DNA from: an uncultured Collinsella sp.
GTDB lineage: Bacteria; Actinomycetota; Coriobacteriia; Coriobacteriales; Coriobacteriaceae
Direction: 5' to 3'
Assembly (NCBI GenBank): GCA_902470095.1
Contig: CABRFG010000003.1
Coordinates: 1 to 61,760 of the forward strand
Length of the DNA: 61,760 nucleotides
Shown here: positions 1-8,481 of the stretch, in pieces
How the letters are laid out: every line of letters starts with the position of its first letter
How positions within the stretch are numbered: position 1 is the first letter of the stretch
Notes under the pieces: model-generated
The model's database searches: none
What the model was told of the DNA's origin: nothing
What the model saw: only the letters and a program-made list of their open reading frames with translations
Position numbers and translations under genes: made by a program

Positions 1-54
1 GCCGTGTGGGAGGACCTCCACCACAGGGACCCGTACCCGTTCTGGCTGGATTAA
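1..54 (+). CDS. C-terminal end of an unidentified protein (partial)
   Basis: Frame 1 is open from the window edge to a TAA at 52-54 and gives 17 residues ending in PYPFWLD. The composition looks like a real protein end, but it is too short to assign to a family. A weak hairpin (ACCCGTT 35-41 with AACGGGT 63-69) overlaps its end and could help terminate the upstream transcript. No function is proposed. Confidence 0.4.
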   Translation, partial: AVWEDLHHRDPYPFWLD

Positions 55-118
55 TAGATGGAAACGGGTGTTCTATCGGGACACACATTTTGTCCTATAA
101 GCCTTCTTTTCTCGCCTA

Positions 119-610
119 ATGGGTGGCTCGGATAAACAGACGACTGCGGCTTCCGAGTTCGAAATCCTCGCTCCCGTTTCCGGCGAGCTTGTTCATCTAG
201 AAAATACCAATGACCCCGCTTTTAGCAGCCGTGCAGTGGGCGATGGCGTTGCCGTGGTTCCCCAAGAGGGAACGGTGTGCGCTCCTGTTTCCGGCACCGT
301 CGCGGCGCTGTTTCCGACTGAGCACGCACTGGGCATCATGTCCGACGACAGCTCTGCTCAGGTGATGCTGCACATCGGAATCGACACTGTTAAGCTTGAG
401 GGCAAGGGCTTCCATGCGCTTGTTGCCCAGGGTGACCATGTCGACGCGGGCCAGCCCCTCGTCGAGGTCGATTTCGACGTGGTTCGCGCTGCCGGCTTTG
501 ATCCCACGGTCTTCGTTATCGCGTGCGAGCGTTCGGAGAACTCGACTCTTCGTGAGCATGCTTCCGGCCCTGTTGCTGTTAAAGAGCCTGTCGTCTGGCT
601 TTCCGAGTAA
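119..610 (+). CDS. PTS glucose-type EIIA component, free-standing
   Basis: This is a 163-residue single-domain EIIA-Glc/Crr-type phosphocarrier. It takes phosphate from HPr and passes it to a membrane EIIB domain. The family signature MLHIGIDTVKLEG is present with the phosphorylated His at about residue 85 and the second conserved His at about 69 (TEHALG). It is cytosolic. It is first in a locus with a PRD antiterminator, a IICB permease and a GH4 glycosidase, so its direct partner is probably the IICB at 1583. That permease carries no IIA domain, and neither does the second PTS permease at 14990, so this IIA may serve both (inference). The ATG at 119 has no clear Shine-Dalgarno sequence, but a stop at 98-100 in the same frame leaves little room for another start. 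Confidence 0.9.
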   Translation: MGGSDKQTTAASEFEILAPVSGELVHLENTNDPAFSSRAVGDGVAVVPQEGTVCAPVSGTVAALFPTEHALGIMSDDSSAQVMLHIGIDTVKLEGKGFHALVAQGDHVDAGQPLVEVDFDVVRAAGFDPTVFVIACERSENSTLREHASGPVAVKEPVVWLSE

Positions 611-628
611 ATTCTTGTGGTGGGTACC

Positions 629-1483
629 GTGGTTATCAAGCGAGTTTTTAACAACAACGTCGCAATGGTCACTTCGGACGATGGCTCCGAGCTCATCGTC
701 ATCGGTCGAGGCCTCTGCTTTGGTCGCCATGCCGGCGATGCCATCGATGAGACGTCGGTCGAAAAGACCTACGTGTTGCAGGAGGGAACTTCTCAGGATT
801 CGCGTACGATTGACCGCTTGGCACATCTTTTGGAGTCCATCCCCACCGTCAACCTCGTGATTTCCGAGGACATCGTTCAGATGCTTCGTCGAGAGCTCAA
901 TGTCGATATCAATGACAAGATTCTCATTGCTCTCGCAGACCACATCAGCCTTGCTTTGGAGCGCGAGCGCAAGGGCGTCTCCTGTGAGAATCCGTTGCTG
1001 CTCGAGATCCAGCAGTTCTATCGCAAGGAGTATGCACTTGCGGGCCGTGCGCTGCAGATTATCAAGGAGTATATGGGCATCCAGATGAGCGAGGAAGAGC
1101 AGGGTTTCATTACACTGCATATCGTCAACGCCACCATGCCGCAGCGCTCTGACCGCCTGATCGTTTCGGTCCAGCTTGTTCGCGACGTGCTCGCGATTGT
1201 TTCCGAGCGCTATGCTACGACCCTCGATGACACCTCGCTGCCTTACGAACGTTTCGTTCGTCACCTGCAGTTTTTCGCACAGCGAGCGCTCGATCCTACG
1301 GCAGGGCAAATCAACGGAGACGCGCTGTTCCGAATCGATGAAACGGCGTATCCGTGCGCATTCTCGTGCGCGGACGCCATAGCCGCCCACTTGTCGTCTA
1401 CCTATAACGTTGTCGTTACCGATGCTGAGAAGAGCTATCTCGCATATCACATTGTTAACCTGCTTGGAGAACCTGGTCTCTAG
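629..1483 (+). CDS. licT: BglG/LicT-family transcriptional antiterminator with two PRDs
   Basis: RNA-binding antiterminator controlled by PTS phosphorylation. The N-terminal CAT domain begins with the family signature IKRVFNNNV. Two PTS regulation domains follow, with all four expected histidines: H105 (LADHI), H164 (ITLHI), H212 (VRHLQ) and H274 (AYHIV). At 284 residues it has normal family length. A GTG at 617 is also in frame, but starting at GTG 629 gives the family-typical beginning just before IKRVFNNN. It sits between the IIA and IICB genes, so it probably controls this alpha-glucoside locus. I could not see a clear ribonucleic antiterminator/terminator pair upstream of 119 or 1583, so the target is unresolved. 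Confidence 0.88.
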   Translation: MVIKRVFNNNVAMVTSDDGSELIVIGRGLCFGRHAGDAIDETSVEKTYVLQEGTSQDSRTIDRLAHLLESIPTVNLVISEDIVQMLRRELNVDINDKILIALADHISLALERERKGVSCENPLLLEIQQFYRKEYALAGRALQIIKEYMGIQMSEEEQGFITLHIVNATMPQRSDRLIVSVQLVRDVLAIVSERYATTLDDTSLPYERFVRHLQFFAQRALDPTAGQINGDALFRIDETAYPCAFSCADAIAAHLSSTYNVVVTDAEKSYLAYHIVNLLGEPGL

Positions 1484-1582
1484 GCATAACGTGCCCACAC
1501 ATCGATTGATATAAGGCAAGGCTCACGGTCTTGTCCAGGGCACATCTGTCTTAATTTGCGGAAAAGGAAGGGGAGTACCGCT

Positions 1583-3199
1583 ATGACCGCAAAAAAGAAG
1601 TTCAATTTCAAAGCGCCGTTGGAGGTGTTCGCGAAGTCGATCGTTCAGCCGATGATGTATCTCTCGGTTGCCGGCATCCTGCTCATCGTGGGCATCATTC
1701 TGACCAACAAGACCATCTGCGCTTTGGTCCCCGTACTGGGCTCCGGTCCGTTCCAGCTTGTGGGCGCCGTTGTCTATCAGTCGCTGATGTTTATCATCAA
1801 CAACCTCTCGATTCTGTTCTGCGTGGGCATCGCCGGCGCCATGGCAAAGAAGAACAAGGGCCATGCTTCGCTGATTGCCCTGATGTCGTTCTTCCTGTTC
1901 CTGCAGGCTAACAACATCGTGCTCAACGCCACCGGCTCTCTTGCCGATGCGAGCGGCATGCTCGGTCTTACCGGAACCGGCCAGGCCACCGTTATGGGCA
2001 TTCAGGTGCTCGATACCGGCGTGTTCGGCGGCATCATCCTTGGTTGCATCACCGGTGCCGTGTTCAACAAGTACTCGAACAAGCAGTTCCCCATTGCCCT
2101 TTCGATGTTCTCGGGCGTCCGCTTCCCGTTCCTGATTATGATCATCATTTCCTGGATCATGGGCGCTGGCTTCTGCATCGTTTGGCCTCCGGTTCAGGGT
2201 GCCATCTCCTCCGTTGCCGGCATCATTAAGGAGTCGGGCAACATCGGTCTGTTTATCTACGGCATGCTCAACAAGCTGCTCGTTCCCACCGGTCTGCACC
2301 ATCTCATCTACACCCCGTTCCAGTTCTCCGATGTGGGTGGCACCCTGACGCTGGGCGATCAGGTTATCGCCGGCGCCTACCCCATCCGTGTCGCCGAGAT
2401 GGCAATGACGGGCCAGCCCTTCTCCGATAGCACCTACTTCAACAGCTACACCTTCAACAACCTGTGGCCCTACATCGGTATCGGTCTCGCCTTTATCGTC
2501 ACCGCTTACAAGGGGAACAAGGATAAGACCAAGGCCGTTATCATCCCGCTGATCATCACCGCCGTGCTCTCCTGCGTGACCGAGCCCATGGACTTCCTCT
2601 TTGTCTTTGCCGCTCCCGTGCTCTTTGTCGTTCACTCGGTTCTTTCCGGCATCTTCCTGGTCCTGCTCAAGGTCCTCTCCGTGCCCGCTTCGACTGCAGG
2701 CGGCATCATCAACATCGTGGTTTCCAACCTGGTCCTGGGTGTCGACAAGACCAACTGGCCGGTTATGCTCGTGCTCGGAGTCGTCAACGCCGCTCTGTAC
2801 TTCTTCCTCTTCACCTTCCTTATTAAGAAGCTCAACCTCCACACGCCTGGTCGCGAGGAGGAGTCCGAGCTCGCCGAGTCCGTTGCTGAGGGCGAGGCCG
2901 CCGCGTCTGTCGCGGTGAAGCAGGGCGCTGTTGCCGCGGCTCCCGCAGAGGGCGTCGATGCGGGCATTGCCGACCTGGTTGCAGGTCTTGGTGGCAAGGA
3001 CAACATCGAGGAGCTCGAGAACTGCTTTACGCGTCTCCGCGTGAACGTTAAGAACCCGGACCTCATCAATGAGGACCTCATCAACCACGTGCCCAACAGC
3101 GGCATCAACCGCAACGGCAATAATATCCAGATCATCTTTGGCATGAAGGTCGCCGAGATGCGCGACAAGGTCGAAAACGCAATTGAGAAGGAGCAGTAA
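1583..3199 (+). CDS. PTS EIICB, alpha-glucoside/maltose type
   Basis: Membrane permease of 538 residues that imports and phosphorylates an alpha-glucoside. The order is IIC (about residues 10-425, many hydrophobic helices, with the GLHHLIYTPFQF segment of glucose-family IIC), then a charged Ala/Glu-rich linker, then IIB (about 465-535). The IIB phosphocysteine is C481 in NCFTRLRV. No IIA domain is fused. The ATG at 1583 is preceded by AAGGAAGGGGAG, so it is a better start than the upstream GTG. It resembles MalX/GlvC-type transporters, and the adjacent GH4 6-phospho-alpha-glucosidase supports an alpha-linked substrate. The exact sugar (maltose, trehalulose, isomaltulose or similar) cannot be read from sequence. 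Confidence 0.9.
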   Translation: MTAKKKFNFKAPLEVFAKSIVQPMMYLSVAGILLIVGIILTNKTICALVPVLGSGPFQLVGAVVYQSLMFIINNLSILFCVGIAGAMAKKNKGHASLIALMSFFLFLQANNIVLNATGSLADASGMLGLTGTGQATVMGIQVLDTGVFGGIILGCITGAVFNKYSNKQFPIALSMFSGVRFPFLIMIIISWIMGAGFCIVWPPVQGAISSVAGIIKESGNIGLFIYGMLNKLLVPTGLHHLIYTPFQFSDVGGTLTLGDQVIAGAYPIRVAEMAMTGQPFSDSTYFNSYTFNNLWPYIGIGLAFIVTAYKGNKDKTKAVIIPLIITAVLSCVTEPMDFLFVFAAPVLFVVHSVLSGIFLVLLKVLSVPASTAGGIINIVVSNLVLGVDKTNWPVMLVLGVVNAALYFFLFTFLIKKLNLHTPGREEESELAESVAEGEAAASVAVKQGAVAAAPAEGVDAGIADLVAGLGGKDNIEELENCFTRLRVNVKNPDLINEDLINHVPNSGINRNGNNIQIIFGMKVAEMRDKVENAIEKEQ

Positions 3200-3202
3200 A
3201 CA

Positions 3203-4585
3203 ATGATCATTACTCTGTGTGGTGGCGGATCCACCTTTACCCCCGGCATCGTCAAGTCCATCGCCCTGCGCAAGGACGAGCTCGACGTTGACGAGATTCG
3301 TCTGTACGACATCAACGAGGAGCGCCAGCGCAAGATCGGCGTGCTCGTGGACTGGATTTTGCACGAGGACCTCGGCCTGGACATCAAGCTCACGGTGACC
3401 ACCGACAAAAAGACGGCTTTTACCGACGCGAGCTTCGTGTTTGCCCAGATGCGCGTGGGCGGCTACGCCATGCGCGAGCAGGACGAGAAGATTCCGCTGC
3501 GTCACGGCTGCGTGGGTCAGGAGACTTGCGGTTGCGGCGGCCTTGCCTACGGCATGCGCACCATCTTCCCCATGGTCGAGCTGATCGATGACGTTGAGAA
3601 GTACGCCAAGAAGGACTACTGGATTCTCAACTACTCCAACCCTGCCGCCATCGTCTCCGAGGGCTGCCGCGTGCTGCGTCCCAACGCTCGTATCATCAAC
3701 ATCTGCGACATGCCGATCGCGATCATCGACGTGGTTTGCGCCGCGCTCGATATCGACAAGAAGGATGTCGAGTACGATTACTTTGGCCTCAACCACTTTG
3801 GTTGGTTCACCTCGATCCGCCACAAGGGCGAGGAGGTGCTCCCGCAGCTGCGCGAGTACATCAAGGAGCATGAGATTCTGCTGCCCGACTCTTACCTCAA
3901 GGGCATGGGCTCGCTCATGGCAAAGAAGCCCGAGGAGGCCGTCGACGAGCACCCCGAGCAGAACCGCCACACCAAGGGCAGCTGGTACTACGTCTGGAAG
4001 GGCGAGTACGAGATCATGGAGTGCTTCCCGGAGTACCTGCCCAACACGTATCTGAACTACTACCTGCAGCAGAAGGAGTTCGTCGAGCACTCCAACCCCG
4101 AGCGCACCCGTGCTAACGAGGTTGAGGAGACGCGTGAGAAGAACCTCTTTGATGGTATCGACCATTACGAGAAGACGGGCGAGATCGACGAGAGCACGTT
4201 CTATGCGGGCAGCCACGGCGACTGGATTGCCGATCTGGCTATCGCTCTGAAGAACGACACCAAGCAGCGCTTCCTGGTCATTTGCGAGAACAAGGGCGCC
4301 ATCCCCAACATGCCCTACGACGCTATGGTCGAGCTGCCTGCCTACATTGGCAAGAACGGCCCCGAGGTCATCAGCCGCGACAACATTCCGCTGTTCCAGC
4401 AGGGCCTCATGATGCAGCAGCTGAACTCCGAGAAGCTCATTGTCGAGGCTACGATCGAGGGTTCGTACGAGAAGGCGCTTAAGGCCTTTACGCTCAACAA
4501 GACCGTGCCGTCGATGAAGGTCGCCAAGGAGGTTCTCGACGACATGATCGAGGCCAACAAGGGTTACTGGCCCGAGCTTAAGTAA
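3203..4585 (+). CDS. 6-phospho-alpha-glucosidase, glycoside hydrolase family 4
   Basis: Cytosolic NAD- and metal-dependent hydrolase that splits 6-phosphorylated alpha-glucosides delivered by the preceding PTS permease. The N-terminus carries the GH4 Rossmann motif LCGGGSTFTPG. The metal ligands of the family are seen as C168 in NICDMP and H198 in GLNHFGW. At 460 residues it is close to GlvA/MalH. The start lies 3 bases after the IICB stop, and a GAAGGAG sequence at the end of that gene serves as ribosome site, so the two are translationally coupled. Family GH4 also contains alpha-galactosidases and beta-specific enzymes; the CDMP motif and the PTS neighbour favour 6-phospho-alpha-glucosidase. 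Confidence 0.92.
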   Translation: MIITLCGGGSTFTPGIVKSIALRKDELDVDEIRLYDINEERQRKIGVLVDWILHEDLGLDIKLTVTTDKKTAFTDASFVFAQMRVGGYAMREQDEKIPLRHGCVGQETCGCGGLAYGMRTIFPMVELIDDVEKYAKKDYWILNYSNPAAIVSEGCRVLRPNARIINICDMPIAIIDVVCAALDIDKKDVEYDYFGLNHFGWFTSIRHKGEEVLPQLREYIKEHEILLPDSYLKGMGSLMAKKPEEAVDEHPEQNRHTKGSWYYVWKGEYEIMECFPEYLPNTYLNYYLQQKEFVEHSNPERTRANEVEETREKNLFDGIDHYEKTGEIDESTFYAGSHGDWIADLAIALKNDTKQRFLVICENKGAIPNMPYDAMVELPAYIGKNGPEVISRDNIPLFQQGLMMQQLNSEKLIVEATIEGSYEKALKAFTLNKTVPSMKVAKEVLDDMIEANKGYWPELK

Positions 4586-4617
4586 AAGCAACAGGGTCGC
4601 TGGCCGCATGCCTGAAG

Positions 4618-4660
4618 CAATGCCCCGCCCACGTGATTGCGTGGGCGGGGCATTGTCGTT
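4618..4660 (+). terminator. Rho-independent terminator of the alpha-glucoside locus
   Basis: Perfect 16-bp inverted repeat: CAATGCCCCGCCCACG at 4618-4633 and its complement at 4640-4655, with a 6-base loop. A short T-rich stretch follows. It lies 33 bases after the GH4 stop. Confidence 0.85.
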
Positions 4661-4756
4661 TGGTAACGCGTTTTATCAAATATGGCATTTATCTGCGATA
4701 ATGTTCATTTTCACCGCTGATGGTGACATTTCATACCGCCTGCCGAACTGCGTGGA

Positions 4757-4797
4757 GACCTAACAACTTTTTAGGTCAGTGTGTTGCGTATAGCAAC
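4757..4797 (+). promoter_or_regulatory. Two adjacent small palindromes upstream of the hydrogenase operon
   Basis: GACCTAA (4757-4763) and TTAGGTC (4771-4777) form a perfect 7-bp inverted repeat. GTTGC (4783-4787) and GCAAC (4793-4797) form a second one. Both lie 45-85 bases before the start of the flavoprotein gene, so they could be operator sites or leader RNA hairpins of the hydrogenase operon. No matching regulator family was recognised. Confidence 0.35.
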
Positions 4798-4841
4798 TTC
4801 GCTCGGCTTCGCCTCCGGGCTGCCATGTGAGAGGGGATCTT

Positions 4842-6674
4842 ATGGCTCGACTGCATGTAATGGAACGCAGCCACGCTCAGGCCGTCATGGACGACCTGCA
4901 CGATGCGCTCGGACGTCGTCTGGCGGTGAGTTCGCTCGCCCCGTGTCCCGTTGAGTTTACGGCAGCGCTCGTCAACCTGTGCTCCACCCAGAGCTGCGGC
5001 AAGTGCACGCCCTGCCGCGTGGGCCTGAGCGCGCTGAGCGATCTGCTCGCCGATGTGCTCGAGGGCCGCGCCGACGAGTCCACGCTCAATCTGATCGAGC
5101 GCACCGCCCGCACCATCTATCTTTCGAGCGATTGCGCCATCGGTTACGAGGCCGGCGCCATGGCGCTTACGGCTATCCGCGGTTTCCGTGACGATTTTGA
5201 GCACCACATCCGCGAGCACTCCTGTGGCTTTGACCGCGAGGCCCGCGTCCCGTGCGTCTCGGGCTGCCCGGCGCACGTCGACATTCCCGGTTACATTTCG
5301 CTGGTCGAGGCCGGCCGCTATGCCGATGCCGTCAAGGTCATCCGCAAGAACAACCCGCTGCCGCTCGTTTGCGGCCTGGTGTGCGAGCATCCCTGCGAGA
5401 TGCACTGCCGTCGTGGCATGGTCGATGACCCCATGAACATTCTCGCCCTCAAGCGTTTTGCCGTTGAGCACAGCGACCTCAACGATTACAAGCCCAACGT
5501 GGCTGACAACACCGGCAAGCGCATCGCCGTGATTGGCGGCGGCCCGGCCGGCCTTTCCTGTGCCTACTACCTGGCCGTGATGGGTCATAAGGTGACCATC
5601 TTTGATCAGCGCCACCACCTGGGCGGCATGCTGCGCTATGGCATTCCCAGCTACCGTCTGCCGCGCGAGCGCCTACAGGCCGAGATCGACTGGATCTTGA
5701 GCGCCGGCATCGACGTTGAGCTCGATCACTCCGTCAACGGCGAGGAGCTTGCCCGCCTGCGCGACGAGTTCGATGCCGTCTACCTGGCCATCGGTGCCCA
5801 CAGCGATAAGAAGCTCGGCCTTCCGGGCGAAGAAGCGCCCGGCGTAGAGTCGGCCGTCAAGATGCTGCGCGCCATCGGTGATGACGAGCTGCCCGACCTG
5901 AGCGGCCAGCGCGTGTGCGTCATCGGCGGCGGGAACGTGGCCATGGACGTGGCGCGCTCTGCCGTGCGCTGCGGTGCCGAAAAGGTGAGCATCGTCTACC
6001 GCCGTCGCATCTGCGACATGACGGCCCAGGATGCCGAGATTGCCGGCGCCCAGGCCGAGGGCTGCGAGGTTCTTGAGCTCACCGCACCGCTCGCTATTGA
6101 GACGGGCGAGGAAGGTCGCGTGAGTGGCCTGCGCGTGCAGCCGCAGATTATCGGCGAGCCCCGCCGCGGTCGTCCGGCTCCGCGTGCCGCCGCCACGCCC
6201 GAGCGCGTCATCCCCTGCGAGCGCGTGTTTGTGGCCATTGGTCAGGACATCGATTCCAAGCCGTTTGAGGAGATGGGCATTGCCTGCAAGTGGGGCTGCA
6301 TCGTCACCGATTCGGACGGCGTCGTGCCCAACTTCGATGGCCTCTTTAGCGGCGGCGACTGCCAGACCGGCCCCGCCACCGTCATTCGCGCTATCAATGC
6401 CGGCCGCGTGGCGTCGGCAAACATCGACCACTACCTGGGCTTCGACCACAAGATCAAGCTCGACGTGGAACTGCCGACCGTCCAGTTTAAGGGCAAGCAT
6501 GAGTGCGCCCGCTGCGAGCTGGGCGAGCGCGAGGCCGGCGAGCGTATTCACGATTGGAATCTGGTCGAGCAGGGTCTCACCGAGCAGGAGGCGCGCCAAG
6601 AGGCGAGCCGCTGCCTGCGTTGCGATCACTTTGGCTTTGGCGCGTTCCGCGGAGGGAGGAACCTGGAATGGTAG
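4842..6674 (+). CDS. NuoF-tail/GltD-like FAD, NAD(P) and Fe-S oxidoreductase
   Basis: 610-residue electron-transfer flavoprotein, probably the NAD(P)H-linked partner of the hydrogenase that overlaps its 3-prime end. Residues 52-98 (SCGKCTPCR and a later Cys) match the [4Fe-4S]-binding tail of NuoF. Residues 138-189 hold the Cys cluster of the glutamate synthase small subunit N-terminus. The FAD motif VIGGGPAGLSC lies near 230, and a second dinucleotide site, VIGGGNVAMDVARS, is near 365. A C-terminal CARCELGE and CLRCDHFG pair may bind another cluster. It lacks the FMN/NADH domain of true NuoF. The ATG at 4842 follows GAGAGGGG; an upstream GTG at 4827 is less likely. No glutamate synthase large subunit is nearby, so a role in glutamate synthesis is unlikely. 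Confidence 0.85.
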   Translation: MARLHVMERSHAQAVMDDLHDALGRRLAVSSLAPCPVEFTAALVNLCSTQSCGKCTPCRVGLSALSDLLADVLEGRADESTLNLIERTARTIYLSSDCAIGYEAGAMALTAIRGFRDDFEHHIREHSCGFDREARVPCVSGCPAHVDIPGYISLVEAGRYADAVKVIRKNNPLPLVCGLVCEHPCEMHCRRGMVDDPMNILALKRFAVEHSDLNDYKPNVADNTGKRIAVIGGGPAGLSCAYYLAVMGHKVTIFDQRHHLGGMLRYGIPSYRLPRERLQAEIDWILSAGIDVELDHSVNGEELARLRDEFDAVYLAIGAHSDKKLGLPGEEAPGVESAVKMLRAIGDDELPDLSGQRVCVIGGGNVAMDVARSAVRCGAEKVSIVYRRRICDMTAQDAEIAGAQAEGCEVLELTAPLAIETGEEGRVSGLRVQPQIIGEPRRGRPAPRAAATPERVIPCERVFVAIGQDIDSKPFEEMGIACKWGCIVTDSDGVVPNFDGLFSGGDCQTGPATVIRAINAGRVASANIDHYLGFDHKIKLDVELPTVQFKGKHECARCELGEREAGERIHDWNLVEQGLTEQEARQEASRCLRCDHFGFGAFRGGRNLEW

Positions 6675-8479
6675 AGCCCAACAAAACCACCGTCAGCGAC
6701 AACACCGAAAACGGAGCGCACAATATGGTCAAGCTCACTATCGATAATTGCGAGGTCGTGGTACCCGAGCACACCACGATCCTGGACGCGGCCAAGTCCG
6801 TCGGCATCCAGATTCCCATCCTGTGCTACCTGCGCGATCTGAACGAGATCGGCGGCTGCCGTGTGTGCGTGGTCGAGGTTGAGGGCTGCGACCAGCTGGT
6901 TGCCGCCTGCAACAACTACGTGCTTGACGGCATGGTGGTCCACACCAACAGCCCCAAGGCCCGCGAGGCCCGCCGCACCAACGTGCAGCTGCTGCTGTCC
7001 CAGCACGATTCGCAGTGCACGAGCTGCGTGCGCAGCGGCAACTGCAACCTTCAGACCATCGCCAACGACCTGGGCATCTTCTATCTGCCGTATCAAAGGC
7101 ATTTGGCGGGCGAGGGCTGGGATTTCGATTTCCCCATCATCCGCGAAAACGACAAGTGCATTAAATGCATGCGCTGCATCAAGGTGTGCGAGAGCGTGCA
7201 GGGCCTGGGGATTTGGGACCTGACCAACCGCGCCACACATACCGCCGTGGGTACCCGCGGACGCGCGCCGATCGGCAAGACTGATTGCGTCGCCTGCGGT
7301 CAGTGCATCACGCATTGCCCGACGGGCGCGCTGCGCGAGCGCGACGACACCGAGACCGTATTTGACGCGCTCGCTAATCCCGACAAGATCGTGCTGGTGC
7401 AGATCGCGCCTGCCGTGCGCAGCGCTTGGGGCGAGGAGCTCGGCATTCCGCGCGAGGAGGCAACCGTTGAGCGTCTGGCTTGCGCGCTGCGCCGCGTGGG
7501 CTTTGAGTACGTGTTCGACACCGATTTCTCGGCCGACCTCACCATTATGGAGGAGGGCTCCGAGCTGCTCGAGCGCCTGGGCGCCGCTGCCAAGGGTGAG
7601 GGCGACAGCCGCGGCTGGCCCATGTTTACGAGCTGCTGCCCGGGCTGGGTGCGCTTTGTGAAGGCGCGCTATCCGGAGTTTGTCGACAGCCTGTCCACGT
7701 CCAAGTCGCCGCAGCAGATGTTCGGCGCCATCGCCAAGACGTACTACGCCAAGGTGTTGGGCGTGGAGCCCGAGCGCCTGTTCGTGGTGTCCGTGATGCC
7801 GTGCACGGCCAAGAAGGCCGAGTGTGCGCTGCCGAGCATGGTGGGCGAGGGCGGCGCGCCCGACGTAGACGTTGCGCTGACAGTGCGCGAGATGGTGCGC
7901 ATGATCCGCGCGAGCCACGTGAGCGTGGACACGCTGGTCGAGGAGCCGCTCGATACGCCGCTGGGCTTTGGCACGGGCGCGGGTGTGATCTTTGGCGCCA
8001 CGGGCGGCGTGATGGAGGCCGCCGTGCGCTCGGCATATTACCTGGTGACGGGCAAGAACCCCGATGCGGACTTCTTTACCGATGTGCGTGGCCTGGATGG
8101 TTGGAAGGAAGCCGTCGCCGATATCGATGGCACTAAGGTGCGTGTTGCCGTGGCACACGGGCTGGGCAACGCCGCCCGCCTGCTCGACGCGATTCGCGAC
8201 GGCCGTGTAAGCTATGACTTCGTCGAGGTTATGGCATGCCCGGGCGGCTGCGTCGGTGGCGGCGGTCAGCCCATCCACGACGGCTGCGAGCTGGCAGCCG
8301 AGCGCGGCCAGGTGCTGTGGGGCCTGGATGCGAAGGCGGACATTCGCTTCTCGCACGAGAATCCCGATGTCCAGGCGTGCTACCGCGAGTTTTTGGGCGC
8401 GCCGCTCTCGCCGCTGGCCGAGGAGCTGCTGCATACCGACCATCACGCCTGGTCGATGCCCAACGAGGGGGTGTGCTAA
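6668..8479 (+). CDS. hydA: [FeFe]-hydrogenase, catalytic subunit
   Basis: 603-residue cytosolic hydrogenase that evolves or consumes H2. N-terminal [2Fe-2S] ligands C53, C64, C67 and C81 are followed by the His/Cys [4Fe-4S] motif (H113, C117, C120, C126). A double ferredoxin domain follows, with DKCIKCMRCIKVC and TDCVACGQCITHCP. All three H-cluster motifs are intact: TSCCPGW (321-327), MPCTAKKAEC (377-386) and MACPGGCVGGGGQP near the C-terminus. The start overlaps the flavoprotein stop by 7 bases behind the strong site GGAGGGAGG. An internal ATG at 6725 gives a more family-typical N-terminus (MVKLTIDN). The gene order suggests electrons flow between NAD(P)H and H2 through the flavoprotein; bifurcation cannot be judged from sequence. 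Confidence 0.95.
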   Translation: MVEPNKTTVSDNTENGAHNMVKLTIDNCEVVVPEHTTILDAAKSVGIQIPILCYLRDLNEIGGCRVCVVEVEGCDQLVAACNNYVLDGMVVHTNSPKAREARRTNVQLLLSQHDSQCTSCVRSGNCNLQTIANDLGIFYLPYQRHLAGEGWDFDFPIIRENDKCIKCMRCIKVCESVQGLGIWDLTNRATHTAVGTRGRAPIGKTDCVACGQCITHCPTGALRERDDTETVFDALANPDKIVLVQIAPAVRSAWGEELGIPREEATVERLACALRRVGFEYVFDTDFSADLTIMEEGSELLERLGAAAKGEGDSRGWPMFTSCCPGWVRFVKARYPEFVDSLSTSKSPQQMFGAIAKTYYAKVLGVEPERLFVVSVMPCTAKKAECALPSMVGEGGAPDVDVALTVREMVRMIRASHVSVDTLVEEPLDTPLGFGTGAGVIFGATGGVMEAAVRSAYYLVTGKNPDADFFTDVRGLDGWKEAVADIDGTKVRVAVAHGLGNAARLLDAIRDGRVSYDFVEVMACPGGCVGGGGQPIHDGCELAAERGQVLWGLDAKADIRFSHENPDVQACYREFLGAPLSPLAEELLHTDHHAWSMPNEGVC

Positions 8480-8481
8480 CG

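Noticed and set aside
1523..4609. Minus-strand open frame of 1028 codons across the PTS IICB and GH4 genes
   Set aside because: The plus-strand genes have clear family motifs; the antisense frame is low in complexity and follows from the codon bias of GC-rich genes.
4842..6674. Glutamate synthase small subunit (gltD) as the name for the flavoprotein
   Set aside because: No large subunit is adjacent, and the NuoF-type N-terminal cysteines plus overlap with hydA point to hydrogenase electron transfer.
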